This document shows positions 8,219 through 16,811 of a DNA stretch of 64,000 nucleotides, one piece after another. The notes beneath the pieces were generated by a model. That model had not been told where the DNA came from, searched no databases, and was given only the letters and a program-made list of their open reading frames with translations. Numbering within the stretch: position 1 is the stretch's first letter; the number at the start of each line of letters is the position of its first letter. Where the stretch lies: NCBI RefSeq assembly GCF_028553725.1, contig NZ_CP067124.1, positions 2,304,001 to 2,368,000 on the forward strand. Reading direction: 5' to 3'. Position numbers and translations under genes: made by a program. Source of the stretch: Paracoccus alcaliphilus. GTDB taxonomy: Bacteria > Pseudomonadota > Alphaproteobacteria > Rhodobacterales > Rhodobacteraceae.

Positions 8219-9452
8219 TAACGAAGCGGCGATTGGTGAGCTGCAGGAAAACTTCACCAAGGTCACGGCCAAGCTGCAAGAGGGCGTCCAGAACGTCCTG
8301 GCCGAGAACAAGCGTCTCGGCGGTCTGACCGGCGAGACCAAGGCCGAGGTCGACAAGCTGCTGCTCAAACAGGGCGAGCTGGTCGAGCAGATCGGCGAAA
8401 TGCAGGCGTCCCAGCGTGATCTGGAACAGCGCTTTGCCAGTGGTCGCCGCGGCGGCGGTGCAGACGGCGCCAAGTCCCTCGGACAGATGGTTGTGGATGA
8501 GGCTGCCGACGCCATCAAGGCGCTGGCCAAGTCCGGTGTGAATGGCGATCACAGCCTCGGGGTGTTCAACGCGATCACCTCGCTGCCGGATTCGGGCGGC
8601 GTCCTGCTGCCCGAGCGTCGCGAAAGCGAGATCGTGGCCGAGCCGGACAAGAAACTGGTGGTGAAGGATTTGATCACCGTCGGTCAGACCGGACAGGCGC
8701 TGATCAAGTACTTCCGGGAGATCTCCCGCACGGGTGCCGCTGGTATCGTGCCGGATGACGGTGTGACCGTGAAGCCGCTGATCGACAAGGTCTGGGATGC
8801 GGTCGAGGCCTCGGTCAAGACCATCGCTGGTCGGATGGAAATCCACAAGCACATGCTGGATGACGTCCCGGCGCTGCGCACCGATATCGACACCACGCTG
8901 ACCTATGAGGTCAACAAGGTCGAGAACGCGCAGATCCTCGCGGGCGACGGGACGGGCGAGAACTTCTCGGGCCTGATCACCAATGCTACGGCCTATGCGC
9001 AGGACGCCCGCGAACCGGCAGGAGCCACGATCCTCGACCGCATGCGCCTGGCCATGTTGCAGGTCAGCGCCGCCGGTTATGTCGTCGACGCACATGTCCT
9101 GAATATCTGGGACTGGGCTCAGGCAGAGATGCTGAAGGACACGACCGGTCGTTACATCTTCGGCAACCCGTTCATGGAAACGCCGACGCCGCGCCTCTGG
9201 GGGCGTCGCGTGGTCGATACCGAGGACATGCCTGAGGGTGATTTCCTGACCGGCGCGTTCAGGATGGCCGCGACCTATTACGAGCGTCAGGGCATCGAGA
9301 TCCTTTTGTCGTCGGAAAACCGCGACAACTTCGATCGCAACATGCTGACGGTGCGCGGCGAGAAGCGCGGCGTGGTCGCGGTCAAGCGTCCGCTGGCGCT
9401 TTGCTACTACACCGCGCCCGGCGAGGGCGGCGGCGAAGGCGGCGACGGCTGA
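8208..9452 (+). CDS. Major capsid protein, HK97 fold
   Basis: Start set at ATG 8208, preceded by GGAG at good spacing; TTG 8187 and ATG 8202 are alternatives. About 414 residues: a helical, charged N-terminal region (residues 1-85, delta-domain-like, probably removed by the protease) and a capsid core from about 100 (SLPDSGGVLLPERRESEIV). The middle DRMRLAMLQVSAAGY fits the HK97 family. The C-terminus is a Gly/Glu repeat. It makes the shell; order and length agree with HK97 phages. Confidence 0.9.
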   Translation: MPLDNEAAIGELQENFTKVTAKLQEGVQNVLAENKRLGGLTGETKAEVDKLLLKQGELVEQIGEMQASQRDLEQRFASGRRGGGADGAKSLGQMVVDEAADAIKALAKSGVNGDHSLGVFNAITSLPDSGGVLLPERRESEIVAEPDKKLVVKDLITVGQTGQALIKYFREISRTGAAGIVPDDGVTVKPLIDKVWDAVEASVKTIAGRMEIHKHMLDDVPALRTDIDTTLTYEVNKVENAQILAGDGTGENFSGLITNATAYAQDAREPAGATILDRMRLAMLQVSAAGYVVDAHVLNIWDWAQAEMLKDTTGRYIFGNPFMETPTPRLWGRRVVDTEDMPEGDFLTGAFRMAATYYERQGIEILLSSENRDNFDRNMLTVRGEKRGVVAVKRPLALCYYTAPGEGGGEGGDG

Positions 9453-9514
9453 TCTGAACGTCGGGCGCGGGACACTCCGCGCCCGGACCATCCCCATACA
9501 GAAGGAATTCGGAC

Positions 9515-10129
9515 ATGCCGAAGCTCAAGGCCCTTCGGGGCGCGATCGGTTCTTATGGTCGCGTCGCCGCGGGTGGCATCATCGAGGTCGATCAGGCCCA
9601 TGCCGACAAGCTGATCAAGGCCGGAAATTTTGTTGCGGCGACCCAAAAGGACGTCGCTGCCGCGCAGAAGGCCCAGAAGGCCGCACTGGCCCTCGCGGTA
9701 CCGGGCGCCGGGCCGGGCTTCATGCCCATGCCGAAACAGCCCGCTTCCGTTGATCGTCTGTCTCAGATGGTCGAGCGCGGCGATATCAGCCGCGACAAGG
9801 CCAAGGAACTGGTTTCGCTGGAACTGTCGCTTTCGACCAATGAGGTCCGCGCGTTCATCCAGAAAGAGGCCGATGAGATCACCGCACAGATCGACGCGGC
9901 CCGGCGCGATATCGATGCGCGGGCGCAGGAGCTCGACGCTCGTGAGGCAACCATGGCCGCACGGGCACAGGAACTGGACAAGCGCGAAGCCGATATTGCC
10001 GATCGCGAAAAGGCTGTCGAGGCAGCCGATGAAAAGGCCAAGGCGGATGCCGAGGTCAAGGCGAAAGCGGATGCCGACGCGAAAGCCAAGGCCGATGCCG
10101 AGGCAAAAGCGGCGAAGGCCTCGAAATGA
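9515..10129 (+). CDS. Coiled-coil virion-module protein
   Basis: 204 residues preceded by GAAGGAAT. Residues 1-35 (LRGAIGSYGRVAAGGIIEVD) look like a small beta unit seen in many phage head genes. From about 110 the chain is a long coiled coil rich in Ala, Arg and Glu, ending in a repetitive AKADAEAKA tail. It lies between capsid and head-tail connector. Possible roles are a capsid accessory protein or decoration; not certain. The tail repeats make this stretch prone to slippage. Confidence 0.55.
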   Translation: MPKLKALRGAIGSYGRVAAGGIIEVDQAHADKLIKAGNFVAATQKDVAAAQKAQKAALALAVPGAGPGFMPMPKQPASVDRLSQMVERGDISRDKAKELVSLELSLSTNEVRAFIQKEADEITAQIDAARRDIDARAQELDAREATMAARAQELDKREADIADREKAVEAADEKAKADAEVKAKADADAKAKADAEAKAAKASK

Positions 10130-10485
10130 TCATCGACCTTGCCGAGATGAAACAGCACCTGCGTGTCGATGGTGACGACGAGGATCCGACCATCTCGGCC
10201 ATCAACGAAGCGGCGCAATCGCAGGTCGCCAACTGGATCGGGCGCCCTATCTATGGCCACCCCGACGATATGCCGGCCGAGGATGATCCCGGCTACGACC
10301 GGTTCCAGATCGTTGCCGACAGCGCCGTCCGCGTGGCCATCAAGATGCTGGCCGAACGGATGTATACCAATCGCGGTGGCGAAGGCGGCAGCGCCGAAGA
10401 TGCCGTTCCCCCGATGACCGTCAGGGCGCTGCTGTCGGGGTATCGTGTGTTCTGCAATGTGGATGAGGCATATGGAAACCGGTGA
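10126..10485 (+). CDS. Head-tail connector (gp6-like)
   Basis: 119 residues, ATGA overlap with the previous gene. It starts LAEMKQHLRVDGDDEDPTIS, the signature of gp6-like connector proteins (short helices after MxxLxxxKxHLRVD). These form the ring joining portal to head closure. It is followed directly by the other connector genes. Length is right for the family. Confidence 0.85.
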   Translation: MIIDLAEMKQHLRVDGDDEDPTISAINEAAQSQVANWIGRPIYGHPDDMPAEDDPGYDRFQIVADSAVRVAIKMLAERMYTNRGGEGGSAEDAVPPMTVRALLSGYRVFCNVDEAYGNR

Positions 10486-10801
10486 TCTCGACCGTCGCGT
10501 TCAGTTCCTGCGCCCTGGCGTGATCGATGACGGCTACCAAACGCGCCCGGGATCTTACGAACCGCATGGCGGGCGGGTATGGGCCGGACGGAAGTTCGTG
10601 CGCGACGCCGAGCGATATGCCGCTGGCACAGTTGGCGTGGACGCTGTCGCGCGCTTCACGGTTCGGTATTCATCCTTCACCGCGCAGATCACGCATAAGG
10701 ACCGGCTGATCTGCGAGGGCCGGACTTACGGCATCGTCGGCATCAAGGAACTGGGCCGTCGCGTCGGGTTCGAGATCACAGCCTCGGAGGTGCGGGAATG
10801 A
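10472..10801 (+). CDS. Phage head closure / head-tail adaptor protein
   Basis: ATG 10472 (METGDLDRRVQF) is chosen; an earlier start lies deep in the previous gene. 109 residues with the small beta-barrel pattern of head-tail joining proteins (HK97 gp7/SPP1 gp16 type): DRRVQFLRP near the start, then WAGRKFVRDAER, TVRYSS and GRTYGIVGIKE. It closes the packaged head and docks the tail. Overlaps both neighbours. Confidence 0.8.
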   Translation: METGDLDRRVQFLRPGVIDDGYQTRPGSYEPHGGRVWAGRKFVRDAERYAAGTVGVDAVARFTVRYSSFTAQITHKDRLICEGRTYGIVGIKELGRRVGFEITASEVRE

Positions 10802-11355
10802 CGTTCCGACTGGAAGGCGTCGAGGATCTCGAAAAGGCGCTGGCCGAGGTGGCGAAGCAATCTACCCGCGTGGCGATCACCCGCCGGGCGCTGCAGAAGG
10901 CGGCTGCCCCGATGCTGGCGAAGGCCAAGCGTTACGCCCCCATCGACACCGGCAGGCTTGAGGAAAGCATCAAGATCAGCACGCGTGCCAAGGGCGAGGT
11001 CGGGCGCGCGGCATATGCGCAGACGATGAAGGCTACGGGCGGCGACAAGGGCGCGGCTGTGGCGGCAATGCGGGACGCGCGTCGTAATTTCAAAGCCGTC
11101 AATCCGCCCGCGATCCTTTATCTCGGCCCGACGCAGAACGCATGGCACGCGCATTTCGTAGAATTTGGGACGCGACCCCATACCAACGCGGGGATGTATG
11201 CCGGATCGCAGCACCCCGGCACCGCGCCCGATCCGTTCCTGCGGCCAGCATTCGACAGCGAGGCGCAGGGCACCATTGACCGTCTCAAGCCGCTGATCTG
11301 GGACGAGATCCAGAAACACGCGGCGCGGATGGCGAAGCGGGCAGCGAGGGGCTGA
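10798..11355 (+). CDS. HK97 gp10-family tail-completion protein
   Basis: 185 residues, ATGA overlap. The stretch from ALQKAAAPMLAKAKRYAPIDTGRLEES is split by a turn and is the diagnostic motif of the HK97 gp10 family (helix, then APxDTGxLxxSI). WHAHFVEFGTRPH and DPFLRPAFDS complete the match. Acts at the head-tail interface. Intact. Confidence 0.87.
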   Translation: MTFRLEGVEDLEKALAEVAKQSTRVAITRRALQKAAAPMLAKAKRYAPIDTGRLEESIKISTRAKGEVGRAAYAQTMKATGGDKGAAVAAMRDARRNFKAVNPPAILYLGPTQNAWHAHFVEFGTRPHTNAGMYAGSQHPGTAPDPFLRPAFDSEAQGTIDRLKPLIWDEIQKHAARMAKRAARG

Positions 11356-11358
11356 CCA

Positions 11359-11745
11359 ATGGAACAAGCTTTCCGCGCCCTGCTGATAGCGGGGCTTCCC
11401 GCCGTGCCATCCGACCGGATCAATTGGGGCGAGCATCCGCAGTTTGGCGGGCGTCCATACATCACGCTGCATCTGATCAGCGTCAATCAGGGCCATCACA
11501 TGCAAGGCCCCGAGGTGCTGGAGCAAAGCCGGGTGCAGGTGGATTGCTACGCGCCGACCTTCGGGGAAGCGCGCGGCATGGCTGCCGCCGTGAAAACCGC
11601 CTTGGACTTCCATCGCGGCGGCGGCTTTCTGGGCATCCTGTTCGACGGGATGCGCCAAACCCGCGAAAGCGGTGATAACGCGGGCGAGGCGATCTATCGC
11701 GCCAGCCTTGATTTCTTGACACACTGGAGGACCAGCGATGGTTGA
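11359..11745 (+). CDS. DUF3168-family tail-completion protein
   Basis: 128 residues: ALLIAGLPAVPSDRINWGEHP, then YITLHLISVNQGHHMQG and VQVDCYAPTFGEARGMAAAV, the usual pattern of DUF3168 proteins (tail terminator, HK97 gp10/lambda gpU-like). Lies between gp10-like and tail-tube genes as expected. Its 3' end overlaps the tail-tube gene by 8 bp. Confidence 0.82.
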   Translation: MEQAFRALLIAGLPAVPSDRINWGEHPQFGGRPYITLHLISVNQGHHMQGPEVLEQSRVQVDCYAPTFGEARGMAAAVKTALDFHRGGGFLGILFDGMRQTRESGDNAGEAIYRASLDFLTHWRTSDG

Positions 11746-12202
11746 AGTAGCTTCCCAAGTCGGGATCGGCTGGCAGGATGAACTGTGGATCGGGCGCACA
11801 GTCTCGGAAACCACGACCTGGACGCAGATCCTCGGCATCGAAACGATCAATGCCCCGGAAAAGGTGCCGGAGGATATCGACGTTACGCACATGCAGTCCC
11901 CGGGCCGCACGCGCGAGACGATCCCCGGCTTGCTGGCGGCAGCCGACTGGTCGCAAGAGGTCCAGTACTGGCCCGAGCATGCGAGCCAAGTCCTGCTGGA
12001 TACGCTGGCCGCGCTGAACGAAACCGGCGAGAAAGAGGATGTCATGGTGGAATTCGTGGTGGGCGGCATCCGTCGCACCTATCGCGGATATGTCAGCCAT
12101 TTCACCCCGCAATCCTCGGTCGGTGAAAAGCGCATGGCCACGCTGGCGATGAAGATCTTCGAGCGGATCACGCCGAACCCGCGCACGCCGGAGGGCGACT
12201 GA
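11738..12202 (+). CDS. Major tail tube protein
   Basis: 154 residues with no membrane segments. Position after the DUF3168 gene and before the tail chaperones, and the beta-rich pattern (WIGRTVSETTTWTQILGIE; RRTYRGYVSHFTPQ) match small tail tube proteins of siphophages. The protein would polymerise around the tape measure. An unrelated tail tube gene lies in the second, degraded phage region at 51.8-52.3 kb, so the two phages are different. Confidence 0.75.
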   Translation: MVEVASQVGIGWQDELWIGRTVSETTTWTQILGIETINAPEKVPEDIDVTHMQSPGRTRETIPGLLAAADWSQEVQYWPEHASQVLLDTLAALNETGEKEDVMVEFVVGGIRRTYRGYVSHFTPQSSVGEKRMATLAMKIFERITPNPRTPEGD

Positions 12203-12534
12203 TGGCTGATGTGACCGGCGCGCTGCACCATGATTTCGGCGGCAAAACCTATACCCTGCGGCTGACCCTCGGCGGCATCTCCAAGCTGCAAGGGAAATAT
12301 GGCAACGATCTCGGCGGGCTTCTGGATGGCGGGATCGAGGGCGTTCCACCCTTCGGCATGATGATCGACATCATTGCCGCAGCGCTGGAGAAGGGCGAGC
12401 GGATTTCGGCGGATGATGCCGCCGATCTGGCCGACGACATGCTGACGGCGGATCGGTCGATCATGGAGAAGGTCATGAAAGCTGCCTTCCCGGATCAGGT
12501 GGGAAACGCCCAAGCCCCGAAGGCCAAGACCTAG
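12202..12534 (+). CDS. Tail assembly chaperone, gene-transfer-agent gp10-like
   Basis: 110 residues starting in the ATG that overlaps the tail-tube stop. It matches the GTA gp10 group: FGGKTYTLRLTLGGISKLQ, then a helical part with MMIDIIAAALEKG. This group corresponds to the lambda gpG position, binding the tape measure during tail assembly. The second chaperone follows as a separate GTG-started gene. Confidence 0.75.
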   Translation: MADVTGALHHDFGGKTYTLRLTLGGISKLQGKYGNDLGGLLDGGIEGVPPFGMMIDIIAAALEKGERISADDAADLADDMLTADRSIMEKVMKAAFPDQVGNAQAPKAKT

Positions 12535-12551
12535 ATCTCGGGGCACTTTGT

Positions 12552-12806
12552 GTGAATTACATCGCGGCGGGCTTGGACCCGGCGCGGTTCTGGGATCTGA
12601 CCCCGCGAATGCTCGACATAGAGTTTCGCGGGGCCAATGCACGGATGCGGCGCGAACGTGAACTGGTCTGGTTCGGGGCCATGATGCCGCATTTCAAGAA
12701 ACCCATCCCGCTCGACAGGTTTGTGGGTGGTCCTGTCGATGATCGGGATCGGGTGAAGCGGTTTCATTCGGTTTGGGACAAGATTGACAAGGCGCTGAGA
12801 GGTTAG
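12552..12806 (+). CDS. Second tail assembly chaperone-like protein
   Basis: 84 residues from GTG 12552 with GGGG upstream. The motif YIAAGLDPARFWDLTPRMLD is split over the start and is common to short proteins found between gp10-like and tape-measure genes in rhodobacteral phages. It occupies the place of gpT. The genes are separated by a stop and 17 bp, and no slippery heptamer was seen, so normal initiation is more likely than frameshifting. Its TAG overlaps the stop of an opposing gene. Confidence 0.6.
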   Translation: MNYIAAGLDPARFWDLTPRMLDIEFRGANARMRRERELVWFGAMMPHFKKPIPLDRFVGGPVDDRDRVKRFHSVWDKIDKALRG

Positions 12807-13180
12807 GGTTCATTTGCTTTCCGCGCCACAGGAGGCTGATAGTCGGCGTTTGGAATGTTCCATTCCGACATGCACTCAACCCAAACATCATCACCAAAAT
12901 CAGTGATCGCCGTTGCTTTTCCTTCTTCACCCATCATTCGGGTTCGTGCGTAAGCAGATAAAATAAAATCGGTGATAATCTTTCTCTGGTCCGGATTTGC
13001 AGCTTCCATATAATATTCCATTGCTTGAATGGCAGGGATTCCAGACTGACGGGCTTCCATGATACCGATGGCAGTTTTTGAGTAGTTTCCGCAATATTCT
13101 GCGCGGTCAATCTTGTCGTCTGATAGCGCTGGCATCGAAAAACTTGCAAGAATCGCAATCACGAAAGCGGTGGTTTTCAT
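12803..13180 (-). CDS. Secreted small protein, inserted reverse gene in tail operon
   Basis: 125 residues on the strand opposite to all neighbours. The first 20 residues are a signal peptide (MKTTAFVIAILASFSMPALS, cleavage after Ala-Leu-Ser is likely). The mature part is helical, has two Cys (in EYCGNYS and VECMSEW) and no known motif. AAGG precedes the start. Base composition is clearly more AT-rich than the flanking genes. Its stop overlaps that of the preceding gene and its start lies only 30 bp from the tape-measure start. This is a typical lysogeny-expressed extra gene (moron) for a periplasmic product; function unknown. Confidence 0.7.
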   Translation of the reverse strand: MKTTAFVIAILASFSMPALSDDKIDRAEYCGNYSKTAIGIMEARQSGIPAIQAMEYYMEAANPDQRKIITDFILSAYARTRMMGEEGKATAITDFGDDVWVECMSEWNIPNADYQPPVARKANEP

Positions 13181-13210
13181 ATCTTGGCCTTTTGGGTCGA
13201 AAGAGGTTCT

Positions 13211-15565
13211 ATGTCCAATGTAATCGGAAACTTGCGCGTTGTCTTGGGCCTTGACTCAGCGGCATTTCAGCGCGGCCTAAACGAAGCGACGACCAACCTG
13301 CGCCGCATGGGGCAGGACATGCAGAGGATGGGGCGTAACTTGTCCCTGTATGTCACCGGGCCAACTGTTGCCTTTGGGGTGGCGGCCATCCGAACCGCCG
13401 CACAGTTTGAAGCTGCGATGAACCAAGTCGCAGCGGTTACGGGCGCGACAGGAGAACAACTTAAATCTCTGACTGAACAAGCAAAAGAACTTGGAGCAAC
13501 AACACAATTCACGGCATCGCAGGCAGCGGAGGCAATGGGTTTTCTTGCGATGGCCGGCTATGAGACAGACCAGATCCTCGGCGCTATGCCTGACACGCTC
13601 AAGCTGGCCTCGTCTGCGCAGTTGGACATGGCTGACGCTGCTGATATTGTGACGAATATCTTGTCTGGATACGGCAAAGAAGTAGGTGAACTTGAGAACA
13701 TAACTGATGTTCTGGTTAATGCATTTACTAGTGCCAATACGAACTTGGTTCAACTTGGCGAAGCCATGACTTATGCCGGACCCGTTGCTAATGCCGCAGG
13801 AGTCGAATTTGAGGAAGCCGCCGCCGCGCTCGGGATGATGGGGGGCGCGGGCATTCAGGCTAGTATGGCTGGCACATCTTTGCGAGGGGCGATTTCTCGC
13901 GCTCTGACTCCAACAAAGAAAATGGCCGGCATCATGGAAGAGGCGGGGCTTTCCTTCAAGGACGCCGAAGGTCGGCTTCTGCCTCTTGCCGATATCATTG
14001 AGCAGCTTGAACCGCACGCAAATGATGCTGGCATGATGATGGAGTTGTTCGGCCAGCGCGCGGGACCGGCTATGGCCAGTCTCGTTGGCAAAGGTTCTCA
14101 AGAGTTGCGTGACTTCACCGAAGATTTGCGCAACTCAGGTGGTGTGGCGGATAGGGTTTCTGCGGTCCAGATGCAGGGCTTCAAAGGATCGATGCGCGAA
14201 CTCAGTGCAGCATTTGAGGCGTTGCAGCTAGCAATTGCGGATACTGGACTTATTGAGTTTGTGGCGAATTTGGTTCGCGGCTTGACCCGCATTGTTAGCG
14301 GCTTGAGCAAGGCAAACCCAGAATTTCTAAAATGGGGCGTGATTCTTGGTGCGGTTGCGGCTGCGCTCGGTCCTATCTTGATTGGTCTTGGTGCCATACT
14401 GATCGGTATCGGCCCTGTCATCGCCGGGATCGGTGGGCTGGTCGGCATATTTAAGGGCTTGGCTCTCGTGGTGGCAGGATTGAGCGCACCTTTCGCCGCG
14501 CTGGTCGCGGCAATCGCTGCCGGTGCCTATCTCGCATGGGAAAATTGGGAGACAGTCGGGCCGTGGTTCACCGACCTGTTCACGGCGATTGGCGACGTGT
14601 TCATCGGTCTGGCCAAGACGATCACCGGTATCATCACGGGGGATCTGTCGCTTGCGGTCGAGGGGCTTAAGCAGGCGTGGGGCGGGCTACAGCAATACTT
14701 CCAGACACTATGGGACGGCATCGTCGGAGTGTTCCTGTGGGCGAAAGAGCAAATCCAGCCGGTGATCGACTGGTTTGATGAGGCGGTCAATCGCATCGAC
14801 CGTGGATACAACCGCATCTCGGGCGCGGCGAAAGGCCCAATCAGCAGCGGCGGCGACACCAGCCCACCAGGCGCGGATGTTATCGTCCCACCGCAACCGC
14901 TGGCCGATGGCCTCGCCGCTGGCACATCTGCGATTGGGCAGCAGGGCAAAGACGATGCCGCTGCCTATGAGGGCGGCTGGCGCGAAGGAATGGGCATCCG
15001 CTCGCCGTCGCGCGTGATGATGGAGATCGGCCAGTATATCTCGCAGGGTCTGGGAGACGGGATCGAGGGCCAGCGGGGCTATGTCATGTCGCAGACGGAC
15101 AGCCTTGGCAGCGACATCCAATCGTCCATCACCAGCCAGCTTGACGGCATCGTGCGCGGCACCACCAGCGTCAAGGAGGCATTCGCCAATATGTTGCAGG
15201 ACATGGCTTCGAGGCTCATGTCCAGCGGGCTGAGTAGCCTTCTGGGCGGGCTGTTCGGCGGCTTCGGTGGCGGGTTAAGCATCCCCGGTTTTGCCTCTGG
15301 GGGATCTCACCAAGGGGGCTGGCGCATCGTCGGCGAGCATGGCCCTGAGTTGGAGGCGACCGGCGCGGCCCGCTACTACAGCGCAGGGCAGACGCGGAAT
15401 ATGCTGGGTGGAGGCACCGATAAGCAACAGGTCGAAATCATCCTGACCGCGCCAGAGGGTTTCACGGCGGCGCAGGTCCAGCAGGTTCAGGGCATATCCC
15501 TGAAGGTCGTGCAAGGAACCGGTCGCCGATCTTCCGACGATCAGTATCTGGGCAGGGGGCGCTGA
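13211..15565 (+). CDS. Tail tape measure protein (TP901 type)
   Basis: ATG 13211 was chosen because GAGG precedes it; a TTG 27 bp upstream overlaps the reverse gene's promoter area. 784 residues: N-terminal coiled coil (LNEATTNLRRMGQDMQRMGR), a TP901 core with AATQFTASQAAEAMGFLAMAG split here at residue ~105-125, several hydrophobic segments around 385-450, and a C-terminal Gly-rich part. It sets tail length and takes part in DNA ejection. The first ~1.3 kb is more AT-rich than the rest, as is the adjoining reverse gene. Confidence 0.9.
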   Translation: MSNVIGNLRVVLGLDSAAFQRGLNEATTNLRRMGQDMQRMGRNLSLYVTGPTVAFGVAAIRTAAQFEAAMNQVAAVTGATGEQLKSLTEQAKELGATTQFTASQAAEAMGFLAMAGYETDQILGAMPDTLKLASSAQLDMADAADIVTNILSGYGKEVGELENITDVLVNAFTSANTNLVQLGEAMTYAGPVANAAGVEFEEAAAALGMMGGAGIQASMAGTSLRGAISRALTPTKKMAGIMEEAGLSFKDAEGRLLPLADIIEQLEPHANDAGMMMELFGQRAGPAMASLVGKGSQELRDFTEDLRNSGGVADRVSAVQMQGFKGSMRELSAAFEALQLAIADTGLIEFVANLVRGLTRIVSGLSKANPEFLKWGVILGAVAAALGPILIGLGAILIGIGPVIAGIGGLVGIFKGLALVVAGLSAPFAALVAAIAAGAYLAWENWETVGPWFTDLFTAIGDVFIGLAKTITGIITGDLSLAVEGLKQAWGGLQQYFQTLWDGIVGVFLWAKEQIQPVIDWFDEAVNRIDRGYNRISGAAKGPISSGGDTSPPGADVIVPPQPLADGLAAGTSAIGQQGKDDAAAYEGGWREGMGIRSPSRVMMEIGQYISQGLGDGIEGQRGYVMSQTDSLGSDIQSSITSQLDGIVRGTTSVKEAFANMLQDMASRLMSSGLSSLLGGLFGGFGGGLSIPGFASGGSHQGGWRIVGEHGPELEATGAARYYSAGQTRNMLGGGTDKQQVEIILTAPEGFTAAQVQQVQGISLKVVQGTGRRSSDDQYLGRGR

Positions 15566-16227
15566 TGGATATCACCTTTCCCTACCCGGTGAATATCCGG
15601 TCTGCGGTCCCGACGATGGAGGGCATGCGGCTAAGCCCCTTCGTCAATATCGACGGCGAGACATTCGGCCAGCCGACGCTGAATGGATACTGGCGGCTGG
15701 ATCTGAATGTCATCGCGCAGGATATGCAGGCGCAGCTGGCGCTGTCGTCTTTCGTCACGGCCATGAGCGCGGCCAATGCCGAGTGCGTCGTGCCGGTGCT
15801 GGCGCAATGGCGACCCAACGACAACCGGGGCCGGATGCTCTACGGGACATCTCTGGCACCGCTCTGGACTTTCGATCATGTCGGCTTTGCCAGCGATCCT
15901 TTCGAGGGCTTCACGCTGCAAGCGGCTGCATCGCACCGGGCCAGCTATATCGATGTGACCAAGCCCGCGTTGTCGCAGCTGTGGCCGGGCCATTACATCA
16001 CGCTTGGCGACCGTCTTTATCAGGTGGTCAACGTCACCTCGATCAATGAACTGCCGAACCGGATCCGCGTATCGGTGATGCCGAATATTCGCGGCGACCA
16101 TGCGACGGGATCGGTGGTGATCGTGGATCAGCTTCGGCTTCGGTGCAGGCTGGAAAAAGGCGATCAGATCGGCGGTTCTATCGACCCGGTGAAATTCGCC
16201 AACCTCAGTTTCATCGAGGCCTTCTGA
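15565..16227 (+). CDS. Distal tail protein, gp12-position
   Basis: 220 residues, start overlapping the tape-measure stop. Mostly beta; opens with ITFPYPVNIRSAVPTMEG. It holds the place of GTA gp12 (DUF2460) and lambda gpM-like distal tail proteins just after the tape measure. I do not see a clear family signature. Coupled by overlap to the next gene. Confidence 0.55.
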   Translation: MDITFPYPVNIRSAVPTMEGMRLSPFVNIDGETFGQPTLNGYWRLDLNVIAQDMQAQLALSSFVTAMSAANAECVVPVLAQWRPNDNRGRMLYGTSLAPLWTFDHVGFASDPFEGFTLQAAASHRASYIDVTKPALSQLWPGHYITLGDRLYQVVNVTSINELPNRIRVSVMPNIRGDHATGSVVIVDQLRLRCRLEKGDQIGGSIDPVKFANLSFIEAF

Positions 16228-16811
16228 TGTCGATCCACGACACCCCCGACGAGGAGCTGCGGCGCGGCGACGTGGCCTGCACGATCCTGTGCCAGATGGA
16301 TTTCGCGACCAACCCGCAGCGGTGGTGGCTGGGCTATGGCCCGCTGACCGCAGGCGGCGTCACCTATCAGGGCACTGGCGACGTGATCCAGATCAGCGCC
16401 ATGTCACTGACCTATGGGACCTCGGCCGGCATGATCCGCTTCGAGATACCGGCAGCCTCGCCCGAGATGATCGCGCGCTGCGACAATCAGGATTCCGAGG
16501 TCAACAATCGCCCCTGCCGCCTGTTCTACCAGCTGTTCGGCATGGTTGAGCGGGACGGCGAGCATCGCGGGCGGCTGATCGGCGAACCTATCAGCGTGTT
16601 CACCGGACGGATGCGGGACATGCGCAGCACCGCCGGGGCGCAGGAGCGCACGATTGAGCTGGAGGCCTATGGGCGGATGAGCTGGAAGGGGAAAGCCCCT
16701 TTTGGCCGATGGAACGACGCCGATCAGCGCTCTCGGTCATCCGGCGACAGGGGCTTCAATCAGATGCCGTCGCTGAAGAACCGTGCGGTGGCATGGGTGC
16801 CAGCGGGATGA
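16227..16811 (+). CDS. Tail tip protein, gp13-position (DUF2163-like)
   Basis: ATG 16227 overlaps the previous TGA; 194 residues. ELRRGDVACTILCQMDFAT and the later GRMRDMRSTAGAQERTIELE resemble the N-terminal domain of DUF2163-type proteins (GTA gp13, hub of the tail tip). The C-terminus has LKNRAVAW, also common in that group. It overlaps the GNAT gene start by 4 bp. Confidence 0.55.
   Translation: MSIHDTPDEELRRGDVACTILCQMDFATNPQRWWLGYGPLTAGGVTYQGTGDVIQISAMSLTYGTSAGMIRFEIPAASPEMIARCDNQDSEVNNRPCRLFYQLFGMVERDGEHRGRLIGEPISVFTGRMRDMRSTAGAQERTIELEAYGRMSWKGKAPFGRWNDADQRSRSSGDRGFNQMPSLKNRAVAWVPAG

Noticed and set aside
12500..12560. Programmed frameshift joining the two tail chaperones
   Set aside because: No slippery heptamer was found before the TAG at 12532, and the second gene has its own GTG start with a ribosome site.
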